Below, in pieces: positions 55,029 through 63,584 of a stretch of 64,000 nucleotides of DNA. The position numbers and the translations under genes were made by a program. Location: NCBI GenBank assembly GCA_965262845.1, contig CBDHFX010000001.1:310001-374000 (forward strand), read 5' to 3'. The notes beneath the pieces were generated by a model that was given only the letters and a program-made list of their open reading frames with translations, was not told the DNA's origin and searched no databases. Origin of the DNA: ECT2AJA-044 sp965262845 (lineage in GTDB: Bacteria > Bacteroidota > Bacteroidia > Flavobacteriales > ECT2AJA-044). Position 1 is the first letter of the stretch. Each line of letters opens with the position of its first letter.

Positions 55029-57935
55029 CTATTGCTTTATGATCCGACGCGTTCCGATAGTTTGCCCCATCTGCACCTCCACCAGGTATAATCCGGCGGC
55101 CCAGGTTTCTGTAGACAGGTTCGTTCGTTCCCGGATATCACCTTCGAACATCAGTATACCAGTGGTATTCCAAACACGTATGCTCACGGGCTCACTGGCA
55201 TCAATGATCAGCTGATCATTGACCGGATTCGGGTACAACCGAACCGGAAGTATTTCAAATTCTTCCCGACCTATGATCGGAATAATATCCAAGGAATATC
55301 TTGGGAGTAACTGGTACCCGCTGTCATATGGAGAGCTGGGGTCGAACTGACTTCCGATTCCGACTACGTGGAAGGAATCGCTGGGCGCAGGTTGGCTGTA
55401 AAGATCCACATCAGCATCAATACGCAGTTGATAGGTGTTGATCCCGTTTGTAACATCCACGTTGAATCCGGGCCCCGAACCGGTCCATTGTGTAGGATCA
55501 ACCAACCACAGGTCATTGATTTGCACCAACTCCGATTCCGTTGATTCGTCCAGGGAGGTAACCACCTGAGGTACTGGAATAGGGTTTCCCTGACTCAGCA
55601 ATATCACGCTGTCGAGGTTCATTTGGGTAAGTCCGTTGAAAAAGCCGATTTCACCAGTGATCCGTACCTGATCTCCTTCCGTGACCGTGTAGTTGTTCAG
55701 CGGATTACTGGAAAACGTACCGATTCCGTCCGAACCATCGTGAACTGTGAATTGAAGTCCGGAAGGACGCAGGTTGGTTCCCAGGACTATTCCTTCCAAT
55801 GTGCATGTGACCCCGTTTGAATCGGGCTCTCCATCGGCGTTGTTCGTAGTGACGGCACCAATAGAGTAGGTTGGGATCACAATATCGTTATCGATGATGG
55901 TAATGACGACCACCGTATCGGATCCGGCCGTGAGGCCGGAGGAGAGATAGGAAATTTTGAATGTAGCGGTTTCGTTCTGCTCAAGGAGCATATCATCAAC
56001 AACGGTGAGGTCAATATGTGCAGAGTCCATTCCGGCCATCACCGGAATGATGATTTCACCGGTTAAAGCGTCGTAAGCCGGATTCGTGCTGCCATCAAGG
56101 GAATCAAGTCCGGCTCCGGGGGTCAGGGTAACTATAATGGTGTCGTTACTGCTTGCCATTGGAACAATGCCCAGATGCAGCCGAAGGGTACCGATACTTT
56201 CGGGGACATTCTGGTCAGCCGAAAGGAATGAAACCCCGGACGGTGAGGAAGTCGGAGCAAAGGTGAGGTTACAGGCGGGCCAGTTTGAAGCACCTGCAAC
56301 CGCGGTATCATTGTCCGTGATCCAATTGGACTGGTTATATATGGCAGCGCGCAGGGTTGCTGTGTCGGCCATGGATACGGCGCAATTGTAATAGCCATTG
56401 TCTACGTGTGCCGGGGCAAAGACAAAGGCATCTACACCATCAATCAGAGGTGGTGGCAGATACGACTCCGTAGATACTGCCAGACCTGAGGTCAACCATG
56501 TGAGGTTGATATTGTTGGAACGAGGCGTCATGATCCCTCCGATGAAAAAGGGATTGGACATATCCCCAAGAAAGCAGAAGATATTGTCTCCCGAGGAGGA
56601 AATGCCGCTTAGAGACCCTTGAGTGGAACCGCCAGCGCCAAAAATAAGGGCATCTGTTCCGGATGAAGGATCTTCAAAGCGTACATAGGTGCCGGCAGAT
56701 ACTCCGGTTGATGGAGTTGTCCAAACCATGGTGTCTTCAGCCGTTGTGCTATACCAATCAAAAGCGCCACCATTGGTAGAGCTTGGGCCCCACGAGCGAT
56801 CCGTGAACTTGATTTCCAGGTTTGGCGGAAGATCAACCATGGCAATGATCGCAAACCCGTCGGGGGCATCAGATTGAAATCCTGCAAAAACAATATCGCC
56901 TGCGTTCAGGGAGGAAGTCGAACCAAAGGTGAGGTTACAGGCGGGCCAGTTTGAAGCACCTGCAACCGCGGTATCATTGTCCGTGATCCAATTGGACTGG
57001 TTATATATGGCAGCGCGCAGGGTTGCTGTGTCGGCCATGGATACGGCGCAATTGTAATAGCCATTGTCTACGTGTGCCGGGGCAAAGACAAAGGCATCTA
57101 CACCATCAATCAGAGGTGGTGGCAGATACGACTCCGTAGATACTGCCAGACCTGAGGTCAACCATGTGAGGTTGATATTGTTGGAACGAGGCGTCATGAT
57201 CCCTCCGATGAAAAAGGGATTGGACATATCCCCAAGAAAGCAGAAGATATTGTCTCCCGAGGAGGAAATGCCGCTTAGAGACCCTTGAGTGGAACCGCCA
57301 GCGCCAAAAATAAGGGCATCTGTTCCGGATGAAGGATCTTCAAAGCGTACATAGGTGCCGGCAGATACTCCGGTTGATGGAGTTGTCCAAACCATGGTGT
57401 CTTCAGCCGTTGTGCTATACCAATCAAAAGCGCCACCATTGGTAGAGCTTGGGCCCCACGAGCGATCCGTGAATTTGATTTCCAGGTTTGGCGGAAGATC
57501 AACCATGGCAATGATCGCAAACCCGTCGGGGGCATCAGATTGGAATCCTGCAAAAACAATATCACCTGGGTTCAGGGCCGATGGGGAGGTAGTGGCATTC
57601 ACCTGTACGGTGCCCGTCATCCCAAGTCCTGCATGCGGATCACATTGATAATTGTATAAACCAGGGGTTGTGAACACAAACAAATAGGTCCAGGGAGCAG
57701 ATGCCGAACTATTCCCAAAGGACATGGGGTTACCGGGGAAAGTGATGGTAGTACCGTTCACATTGTGGAACCCACCCAGGTTGTTCCATACGACCGTGTC
57801 GCCGACATTGATAGTGAGACTGGAGGGGTTGAATGTGTTCCCATTAGGTCCTCCCAGGTCAACGTTGTACACAATAGCTCCTGCAGTGATGGGCCATACA
57901 AGAGATACGAACAGATATGAATAGATCTTCTTCAT
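55029..57935 (-). CDS. T9SS-secreted protein with N-terminal cupredoxin, duplicated domain and Calx-beta
   Basis: A 968-residue secreted protein. After the signal peptide comes a plastocyanin/cupredoxin domain (about 20-115) with a full type-1 copper set: His in GGFHNV and Cys, His, Met in CDPHAGLGM. Two almost identical 222-residue domains follow (about 116-340 and 341-562), each holding DAPDGFAIIAMVDLPP. A Calx-beta domain (about 565-690), an OB-fold/DUF5689-like region (about 695-880) and a T9SS type A tail (RLYPNPVNDQLIID, ending GTRRIIKQ) complete it. It is probably displayed or released at the surface and may bind copper or carry electrons there. The function of the repeated domain is unknown. 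Confidence 0.85.
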   Translation of the reverse strand: MKKIYSYLFVSLVWPITAGAIVYNVDLGGPNGNTFNPSSLTINVGDTVVWNNLGGFHNVNGTTITFPGNPMSFGNSSASAPWTYLFVFTTPGLYNYQCDPHAGLGMTGTVQVNATTSPSALNPGDIVFAGFQSDAPDGFAIIAMVDLPPNLEIKFTDRSWGPSSTNGGAFDWYSTTAEDTMVWTTPSTGVSAGTYVRFEDPSSGTDALIFGAGGSTQGSLSGISSSGDNIFCFLGDMSNPFFIGGIMTPRSNNINLTWLTSGLAVSTESYLPPPLIDGVDAFVFAPAHVDNGYYNCAVSMADTATLRAAIYNQSNWITDNDTAVAGASNWPACNLTFGSTSSLNAGDIVFAGFQSDAPDGFAIIAMVDLPPNLEIKFTDRSWGPSSTNGGAFDWYSTTAEDTMVWTTPSTGVSAGTYVRFEDPSSGTDALIFGAGGSTQGSLSGISSSGDNIFCFLGDMSNPFFIGGIMTPRSNNINLTWLTSGLAVSTESYLPPPLIDGVDAFVFAPAHVDNGYYNCAVSMADTATLRAAIYNQSNWITDNDTAVAGASNWPACNLTFAPTSSPSGVSFLSADQNVPESIGTLRLHLGIVPMASSNDTIIVTLTPGAGLDSLDGSTNPAYDALTGEIIIPVMAGMDSAHIDLTVVDDMLLEQNETATFKISYLSSGLTAGSDTVVVITIIDNDIVIPTYSIGAVTTNNADGEPDSNGVTCTLEGIVLGTNLRPSGLQFTVHDGSDGIGTFSSNPLNNYTVTEGDQVRITGEIGFFNGLTQMNLDSVILLSQGNPIPVPQVVTSLDESTESELVQINDLWLVDPTQWTGSGPGFNVDVTNGINTYQLRIDADVDLYSQPAPSDSFHVVGIGSQFDPSSPYDSGYQLLPRYSLDIIPIIGREEFEILPVRLYPNPVNDQLIIDASEPVSIRVWNTTGILMFEGDIRERTNLSTETWAAGLYLVEVQMGQTIGTRRIIKQ
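56244..57578 (-). repeat. 666-bp near-identical tandem duplication within the cupredoxin protein gene
   Basis: Two adjacent copies with a 666-bp (222-codon) period, about 56244-56909 and 56910-57578. About 545 bp are identical by eye, and only four differences were seen over about 660 bp (near 56808, 56877, 56898 and 56903 in the first copy). Only one change alters the protein (LNAGD versus LNPGD). The high DNA identity points to a recent duplication. Confidence 0.9.
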
Positions 57936-57993
57936 GAATGACAGTAGTTTTAAAGTAGCGAAGATAGTAAACGTAAATGAAGCATCACGGCGA

Positions 57994-58021
57994 AAAAAGG
58001 CCGTTCAATGAGCGCCTTTTT
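57994..58021 (-). terminator. Bidirectional-type hairpin terminator after the beta-helix lipoprotein gene
   Basis: Arms AAAAAGGC (57994-58001) and GCCTTTTT (58014-58021) flank a 12-nt loop. On the minus strand the stem is followed by Ts, so it should end the lipoprotein transcript; the T-rich flank on the plus side makes it partly bidirectional. Confidence 0.55.
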
Positions 58022-58039
58022 ATTGTTTTTGGGAGTAGA

Positions 58040-59314
58040 TTAGTTGATAATGTTGCCGTTGACATCTTTTGCCCATCCACCTTTCCACCAGTTGCCATCA
58101 GTTTTGCAGGCACCGCGGTACGGAGCAGAAGAGAACCAGGTTCCGGCCGGATCAAATGAGCTTGAAACGGTTCCAACGAATCCATTCGTTAGGTTAACTG
58201 CATTTTCATCACAGTTGTGGTCGGTAACGAATTTCTGGCAATCACGGTAAGCTTCACCACCGCCACCTAGGTTGAATACGCTTGAGTGGCTAACGAAGGC
58301 CTCGTTATTGTCAACGTGTTCCAAAGTGATGGCATCAGATACGCGGATACCGTGATATGGGAAGTTGGTTACCAAAGCGTTCCTGATCTTGAATTTAGCA
58401 CCTTCACGAAGACGCATACCGGTGTTTTCCGCATCACCGTCATCTTCTCCAACCAGGGTAACATTAGAGATGGTCGGATTTGTCCAGGGAAGGGCGGAAT
58501 TGTCGTCTCCGTTATTATCAAACTCGAATCCACGGTCTCCGGATTCACTATCCTGGTGGGCTACCCAAAACTGTCCTTTCCCGGCCCATCCATGGGTGCA
58601 GTCAAAAGAGTCGTCACCGTTACCGGTAGAGATAGCGTATTTTACTTCAGCAGCTCCACCAAACCACTCAATCCCATCATCAGCCCCTTTGAAGCACTGT
58701 ACATGATCAATTTTGGTTCCGGAACCAACCGCATTTAAAGTCAGCCCGTTCAGCTCATCATCAGTGGCACAGATGAATCCTGCATACTCAATACGCAAGT
58801 AGCTGATCTTTCCTGAGTTATCAGAGTTATCGCTTCCACCATAGATGCCCGAGTTACACTCAGCAGTAGCAGTGGAACCGTTGTTGATCTCACCGTATCC
58901 GTTGATGATCAACCCGCCAAATGAGCCTTTTTCTTGTTGCAAGGCAGACATAACCACCGGGTTACCTGCTTCACCCATTACCATGATCTTAGCGCCCTGG
59001 TTAACGGTAAGGAAGTCAACACCGTTATCTTTGTCCCCATAGATTTTCGTTCCGGCAGGAACAGTCAGAGTAGATCCCTTCATCACGAAAACCCCGTCTT
59101 TCAACAAATATTTGTTGCTGGCTTTGAGCGTTACATTTTGATTGATATTTCCAGCGATCTGCTTGTAAGGCGTACCTCCTACCGTCACATCAGTAATGGT
59201 GTAGGTAGCTTTTGCGCCACCGCCCTTGTCATCGTCATCATCATTACAAGCTGACAACGTTACACCGAGTGCCAGGGCAATTGCAAGCATCCGGTTGAAC
59301 TTCAATTGTTTCAT
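58040..59314 (-). CDS. Surface-type lipoprotein with beta-helix domain
   Basis: A 424-residue lipoprotein. The lipobox is LSAC and the mature start CNDDDDD resembles the acidic lipoprotein-export signal that sends Bacteroidota lipoproteins to the cell surface. The body is made of short repeating strands with many Gly, Asn and Asp turns (GSGTKIDHVQCFKGADDGIEWFGG, split across the segment; and SYLRIEYAG), consistent with a right-handed beta-helix. It lies downstream of a SusD-less TonB receptor and shares its upstream repeats, so it may serve as the substrate-capturing partner. Function is inferred from context. Confidence 0.82.
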   Translation of the reverse strand: MKQLKFNRMLAIALALGVTLSACNDDDDDKGGGAKATYTITDVTVGGTPYKQIAGNINQNVTLKASNKYLLKDGVFVMKGSTLTVPAGTKIYGDKDNGVDFLTVNQGAKIMVMGEAGNPVVMSALQQEKGSFGGLIINGYGEINNGSTATAECNSGIYGGSDNSDNSGKISYLRIEYAGFICATDDELNGLTLNAVGSGTKIDHVQCFKGADDGIEWFGGAAEVKYAISTGNGDDSFDCTHGWAGKGQFWVAHQDSESGDRGFEFDNNGDDNSALPWTNPTISNVTLVGEDDGDAENTGMRLREGAKFKIRNALVTNFPYHGIRVSDAITLEHVDNNEAFVSHSSVFNLGGGGEAYRDCQKFVTDHNCDENAVNLTNGFVGTVSSSFDPAGTWFSSAPYRGACKTDGNWWKGGWAKDVNGNIIN

Positions 59315-59638
59315 TGGTATTACAGGTTTAGAAGGTTGTTTTTCTGCGACAAAACTATAGCACTTACTAACGTACCTGTTTCAGTCATCTTTAAGGATCT
59401 GTTAAAGAAAGAGAGAGCTGTATTACTGCAGTATTAATTGTCCACTTCCTGAAAGCCACTTTCTGATTTTTTGGATAAATCGTTGATCATATTTGCCTGG
59501 TCATAAACGATTTTCCCAGAGACCGGGACCACCTCAGCCCATCTGCATGCCTATGCAGGTTGACACCTCAAAAAGTAAAAAGGCGCAGCCCTATTATGTT
59601 GATAACAAACGAGCAGACCGTTCTTGAGGAGCGGCTAA
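59315..59638 (-). other. Gene-free interval upstream of the beta-helix lipoprotein
   Basis: 324 bp without a protein gene. The right-hand half of the promoter region is described separately. The stretch 59410-59638 holds a short perfect dyad (CTGCAT/ATGCAG, 59543-59558) and nothing else I recognise; a transcript from 59639 upward would run through it. Confidence 0.4.
59350..59405 (-). promoter_or_regulatory. Promoter with 11-bp direct repeats for the beta-helix lipoprotein
   Basis: On the minus strand a perfect -7 element TAGTTTTG lies at 59357-59350. Upstream, read on the plus strand, TTTCA, TTTAA and GTTAA begin at 59379, 59390 and 59401, an 11-bp period. The first repeat in phase (59368) is 11 bp from the -7 element, the same distance as in the TonB receptor promoter. 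This is Pho-box-like geometry. Confidence 0.5.
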
Positions 59639-59857
59639 TCAGTTTTTCTTGAAGTAACTACTTATAAAATAAGCAGGTAGAGCCAAATTGACCAATCCAC
59701 ACAACATTGCGAAAAGAAGGGTACGCGGAATTCGAAGAACTTGCCCGTCGTAAATGAAAATGGTAAGAAATACGGCATAGAAAACCGATGTGGAAAAGAA
59801 AAACCATACAGGCAATATCGTCCAACAGGCTCTTTTCCTGGAAATCTTTCCGCTCAT
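59639..59857 (-). CDS. Small two-helix membrane protein
   Basis: A 72-residue protein with two hydrophobic stretches (VWFFFSTSVFYAVFL and LLFAMLCGLVNLALPAYFI) and a basic end (SYFKKN). It has no recognised domain. An overlapping frame (59658-59903) is rejected. The gene has its own promoter-like leader, which is closely related to that of the beta-helix lipoprotein, and it sits between the TonB receptor and that lipoprotein. It is probably real because of the leader and membrane topology, but a function cannot be given. Confidence 0.5.
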   Translation of the reverse strand: MSGKISRKRACWTILPVWFFFSTSVFYAVFLTIFIYDGQVLRIPRTLLFAMLCGLVNLALPAYFISSYFKKN

Positions 59858-59884
59858 ACAGGCTTAGAAGTTGTTTTTCTGCGA

Positions 59885-59892
59885 TAAAGTTA
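59885..59892 (-). promoter_or_regulatory. -7-like element of the small membrane protein gene
   Basis: TAACTTTA on the minus strand differs from TAnnTTTG only in the last base. The region around it (about 59859-59932) matches the leader of the lipoprotein gene (59326-59391) over about 70 bp. Confidence 0.4.
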
Positions 59893-59936
59893 TAACATTT
59901 CATTGAAACGCCTGCTTAAGTCATTCTTTGGTTGTA

Positions 59937-62756
59937 TTACAATATACTGTATGTAAGCGACATACTGAAATCAATTCCCTGACGGTACTGGTTTACAACT
60001 ACAGGACGCGCATTCCCTAAGCCTGGATCCGATCTCTGCTCCTGTATCACTTCAGGATTCAAAAGGTTTCTGGCATATAAATTCACAGACCAACGCCTGC
60101 TTATTTGATTGCGCCATGAGAGATTGAGCATATTTACCGGACGCTCGTAGATATCTCCGATTCCCTGAGCACCGGCTGAAAAGATCCGGGGGCCAAAGAC
60201 GTTATAGCTGAGTGTTACCGTTGTTTTCTTCTCGTCGTGCCTTCCGTAACGCTTCATATAGGTCAGATCGGCATTGATGAGGTACGGTGAAGCCCCCTGA
60301 AGCGGACGCCGGACGTTGGTTGAGATCACAGAAGAACCTTCTACGGTAGCCTCCTTGTTAATAGTCACATCGGTGTACATAGCAGAGGCATTAAAAGTTA
60401 AACTGAAGTTTTTCCAGACGGTTTTTTCTCCAAACCACCGGCTTAGGTTTTGGATATATTCGAACTCAACACCATGTACAATGGCACTCTCTGTGTTGAT
60501 AAAGGATTCGAGCTGCCCGGATGCTGTGGCAATAAGGACACGTTCAATCGGGCTCTCAAGATATTTCCAAAAGAGCGTAACAGCAGTAAGGCTTGCGGGT
60601 TTTGGATATGTTTCAAATCGAAGATCCATGTTGTAGCTGGATCCGTTCCTCAATTCCGGATTACCCTTACTTTGACGACCCGCAAAGAACTCAATGTACT
60701 GGAAGGGCCCAACCTCACGGTATGCAGGACGGGAAATGGTGCGGGAAGCACTGGCTCGGATAGCACTTTTTTCACCCACATCATACTTAACTGAGGCAGC
60801 AGGCATCAGGGCGATTTGATTCAGTTTTTCCTGCTTTGGGATCGTTGGTTGAACCTGATCACGGTAGTCCAGGGTTTGTAATCCGTCTTCGATACGAAGC
60901 CCGATCATTCCTTTCGTTCGCAATCCGAGTCGTCCACTGGTTTGAGCATAACAGGAGTTTATATTGAGGTTTGCCTCGTAGAAGGAACCCTCCCCCCCGA
61001 TTTCACGATACGCAACTTTTCCATCCCTGAAATTCTCCGCCGTGATGATTGCTTCCATGTTGTCCGGATCAGCTGTTTCACCGTCTGACTGCACATACTC
61101 ACGGAAGTCAATATTAACCTGCCAATAGTCGAATGCGCGATTTTTGCGTTTTAATTCGGCTCCAACGGTGACATCCCAAAGGGAGGCGCCGTCAGCACCT
61201 GTTTTGATGTAGTAGGTCGCCATCAAACGGACATTATACTCGTTTTCTTCCAGTTCAGAATAAAAACGATGGTTTTCGTTGAAGTCAAGTGTATTGATCA
61301 GGAAGCTATCCCCTTGCCGAAGGTATACAAACTGACGACGATCCGGATCCGTTGAAGTCGCACGGTTCCACGATCCGTCCCAGCGGATCTTCCAATCTCC
61401 GAATTCATGCTCTCCAAAGATCTGATTTACCAAAAGGCCATTCTGACGGAATGTATAACGACGGGTGAAAATGGGAGATGCATAGTCAAAGTGAAACCCT
61501 TTTTTATCTCCCGTTTCGCGGAAATCATCAGTACTCAAATTCACGAATAAGAAATTATACGTGATTTTGTTGTTGCGATCAAGCTCATAAATAGCATTGG
61601 CCAGGGCAGAAGTGTTGGTCTCTGTTTGCCAGGATTGCACATCGTAGTCGATTTGGAAATCATTCTGACGATTTACCAGGCGATAGATCCCTGGTTGATA
61701 GGAAGCCCTGTTTCTGTGATCCAAAGAGATAAGAAACCCAAAAGCGCTTTCCTTTTCATCTTTCCTAAAGTAGTTCCCACCGGTTAAGCCAAATGCGGTG
61801 TTGATCGGTGTTGTTACTGTATGACGATCAAACTGGTATGGGAATTCATCGTATGACCCATTATTGCGGCTGTCGTAAAAGTCATTTGATCGCAAGGCTT
61901 CCGGATATGCACGGGTTCCATCATCAAAGCCCCAGTAGTCCAGGCTCCCTCCCTGATAGGTATTGAATTTTCCTCCGTTTCGCTGAGTGTTGATCCCCGC
62001 TCCCAAACGAACTTCGAACAGGGGTTCGGTTGGATAATCCTTCGTAGCGATATTGATCGCACCACCGGCAAAATCACCGTAAAGTGGTACTTCAAATGCC
62101 TTCTGAACGTTCAGGTTCTGCACAATGGCGGTCCGGAAAATATTCAGCGGGATCACTTTCAGGTCCGGATCCGGAGAGGCAATAGGCATTCCGTTCAAAT
62201 AGGCGCTGTTATAGCGGTCTCCCATACCGCGAACGAAAACGTTCTGGCCTCCCACTACCGAAATACCGGCGACTCTGCCCAGTCCGGCAGCAACATCACC
62301 CGATCCCGTTTCCTTCAATTTTTGAGCACCGATATTTTGTACGATCCCGGAAGCATCCTTGCGCTCTAAAAGAAGTTGCGCCTCAGACTCTTTGTTCGCT
62401 TTTTCAACGATATTAACGGTTGTAAGTGCTAGGGATCCCTGATTCAACGTGTGATCTAGCGTAGTGGTTTCTCCGGCGAAAACGCTGACTCCGCGAATGG
62501 TATCCACATTGTATCCAATGAAGGAAATGACCACATCATAGGTTCCTGCCGGAATGGTGAAGTGGTAGTTCCCATTAAAGTCGGTTGTGGATCCCAGGTT
62601 TGATCTGACCGTGATTACATTGGCAAAGGCCATGGGTTCATTGTTATTGGCTCCGTCCAGTATGGTACCCTGGATTATCCCAGTGCCCTGTCCAAAAGTA
62701 TTCATGGAAGGGAGGGCTGAAAGGATCAAACACATCAAAACCTGCAACTTGCGCAT
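59937..62756 (-). CDS. TonB-dependent outer-membrane receptor (SusD-less)
   Basis: A 939-residue active-transport receptor. It has a signal peptide (ends TFGQG), a carboxypeptidase-regulatory-like domain (GTILDGANNNEPMAFANV), a plug (VQNIGAQKLKETGSGDVA and VFVRGMGDRYN) and a 22-strand-type barrel ending in an aromatic-terminated strand (SMSLTYSIL). No SusD partner is adjacent, so it is not a polysaccharide SusCD pair. The promoter region holds four 11-bp-spaced repeats next to a PhoB-like regulator gene; uptake of phosphate or an organophosphate is inferred. The substrate is not known. Confidence 0.93.
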   Translation of the reverse strand: MRKLQVLMCLILSALPSMNTFGQGTGIIQGTILDGANNNEPMAFANVITVRSNLGSTTDFNGNYHFTIPAGTYDVVISFIGYNVDTIRGVSVFAGETTTLDHTLNQGSLALTTVNIVEKANKESEAQLLLERKDASGIVQNIGAQKLKETGSGDVAAGLGRVAGISVVGGQNVFVRGMGDRYNSAYLNGMPIASPDPDLKVIPLNIFRTAIVQNLNVQKAFEVPLYGDFAGGAINIATKDYPTEPLFEVRLGAGINTQRNGGKFNTYQGGSLDYWGFDDGTRAYPEALRSNDFYDSRNNGSYDEFPYQFDRHTVTTPINTAFGLTGGNYFRKDEKESAFGFLISLDHRNRASYQPGIYRLVNRQNDFQIDYDVQSWQTETNTSALANAIYELDRNNKITYNFLFVNLSTDDFRETGDKKGFHFDYASPIFTRRYTFRQNGLLVNQIFGEHEFGDWKIRWDGSWNRATSTDPDRRQFVYLRQGDSFLINTLDFNENHRFYSELEENEYNVRLMATYYIKTGADGASLWDVTVGAELKRKNRAFDYWQVNIDFREYVQSDGETADPDNMEAIITAENFRDGKVAYREIGGEGSFYEANLNINSCYAQTSGRLGLRTKGMIGLRIEDGLQTLDYRDQVQPTIPKQEKLNQIALMPAASVKYDVGEKSAIRASASRTISRPAYREVGPFQYIEFFAGRQSKGNPELRNGSSYNMDLRFETYPKPASLTAVTLFWKYLESPIERVLIATASGQLESFINTESAIVHGVEFEYIQNLSRWFGEKTVWKNFSLTFNASAMYTDVTINKEATVEGSSVISTNVRRPLQGASPYLINADLTYMKRYGRHDEKKTTVTLSYNVFGPRIFSAGAQGIGDIYERPVNMLNLSWRNQISRRWSVNLYARNLLNPEVIQEQRSDPGLGNARPVVVNQYRQGIDFSMSLTYSIL

Positions 62757-62772
62757 GCTCCATGATTTTTTG

Positions 62773-62780
62773 CAAAGGAA
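62773..62780 (-). promoter_or_regulatory. Weak -7 element of the TonB receptor promoter
   Basis: TTCCTTTG on the minus strand is one base off TAnnTTTG. It lies 11 bp from the nearest of the direct repeats, and no -33 TTG is present, as expected for an activator-dependent promoter. Confidence 0.4.
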
Positions 62781-62790
62781 TATTGTTCAG

Positions 62791-62837
62791 GTAAGTGTAC
62801 CGTTAACGCCTTGTTACACTTGAGTTAAGGCTGTTAT
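62791..62837. repeat. Four 11-bp-spaced GTTAA-like direct repeats (Pho-box-like)
   Basis: Read on the plus strand, GTAAG, GTTAA, GTTAC and GTTAA begin at 62791, 62802, 62813 and 62824, with a further GTTAT at 62833. The 11-bp period is that of PhoB/PhoP boxes. The array lies in the divergent spacer between the TonB receptor and the PhoB-like regulator genes. Confidence 0.6.
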
Positions 62838-62874
62838 CCTTTGATTAATATTCAAGGCGGCTTGATTTTATAGT

Positions 62875-62882
62875 TAACTTTG
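62875..62882 (+). promoter_or_regulatory. -7 element of the response regulator gene
   Basis: TAACTTTG fits TAnnTTTG and lies 18 nt before the ATG at 62901. The -33 region shows TTC at 62851. Confidence 0.5.
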
Positions 62883-62900
62883 CTGCCCAATAAGCACCGT

Positions 62901-63584
62901 ATGAGTCCACATGCTCATAAGATCCTGTTGGTTGATGATGAGGAAGACATCCTCGAATTCATCGGTTATAATCTTCGTAAGGAAGGGTACACGGTCATCA
63001 CTTCGAACAATGGTCAGGAGGCAGTTGAGCTGGCAAAAAAAGAACTGCCCCAATTGATCATTCTGGATGTGATGATGCCGGGCATGGACGGTATTGAAGT
63101 CTGTGATGTCTTGCGAAACACGCCGGAGACCAGTCATTCCCTGATTGCCTTTTTGACCGCCCGGGGAGAAGATTATAGTCAGGTAGCCGGATTTAATGCC
63201 GGTGCGGATGACTACATCACCAAGCCCATAAAGCCAAAAGTATTGGTGAGCCGTGTGGGTGCCTTACTTCGTAGGTTGGGATCCAAGATGGAACTGGAAT
63301 CCCTTATTGAGGTTTCAGACCTGCACATTGACAAGGAGAAATATCAGGTTACCAGGGAAGGTGAACGAATTGATCTTCCGCGTAAGGAATTCGAGCTTTT
63401 AAGTCTGTTGGCCAGTCGCCCGGGCAAGGTATTTAACCGGGATGAGATCCTCGATAGGATCTGGGGGAGTGAAGTGATCGTCGGAGGTCGTACCATTGAC
63501 GTGCACATTCGCAAACTCCGTGAAAAGATCGGAGAAGGATACATCAAAACCATAAAGGGCGTAGGCTATAAGTTTGAAGCCTGA
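62901..63584 (+). CDS. OmpR/PhoB-family response regulator
   Basis: A 227-residue two-domain regulator. The receiver domain has the acidic pocket LVDDEED, the phospho-Asp site ILDVMMPGMDG and the TKPIKP lysine. The winged-helix DNA-binding domain follows (RKEFELLSLLASRPG, then RTIDVHIRKLREKIG and IKTIKGVGYKF). ATG 62901 is chosen; the frame extends to a TTG at 62880 inside the promoter. The stop shares a base with the kinase start (TGATG). It is called PhoB-like from its domain type, its sensor partner and the nearby phosphate transporter; the name phoB itself is not proven. Confidence 0.93.
   Translation: MSPHAHKILLVDDEEDILEFIGYNLRKEGYTVITSNNGQEAVELAKKELPQLIILDVMMPGMDGIEVCDVLRNTPETSHSLIAFLTARGEDYSQVAGFNAGADDYITKPIKPKVLVSRVGALLRRLGSKMELESLIEVSDLHIDKEKYQVTREGERIDLPRKEFELLSLLASRPGKVFNRDEILDRIWGSEVIVGGRTIDVHIRKLREKIGEGYIKTIKGVGYKFEA

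Noticed and set aside
59543..59558. CTGCAT/ATGCAG dyad as an attachment site
   Set aside because: Short, single copy, and no integrase or duplicated flank was seen.
59658..59903. 81-codon minus-strand frame overlapping the small membrane protein
   Set aside because: The alternative frame at 59639-59857 has the better membrane pattern and a start placed correctly after the -7 element.
62875..62900. TTG at 62880 as the response-regulator start
   Set aside because: It lies inside the -7 element and adds seven non-conserved residues before MSPHAHK.
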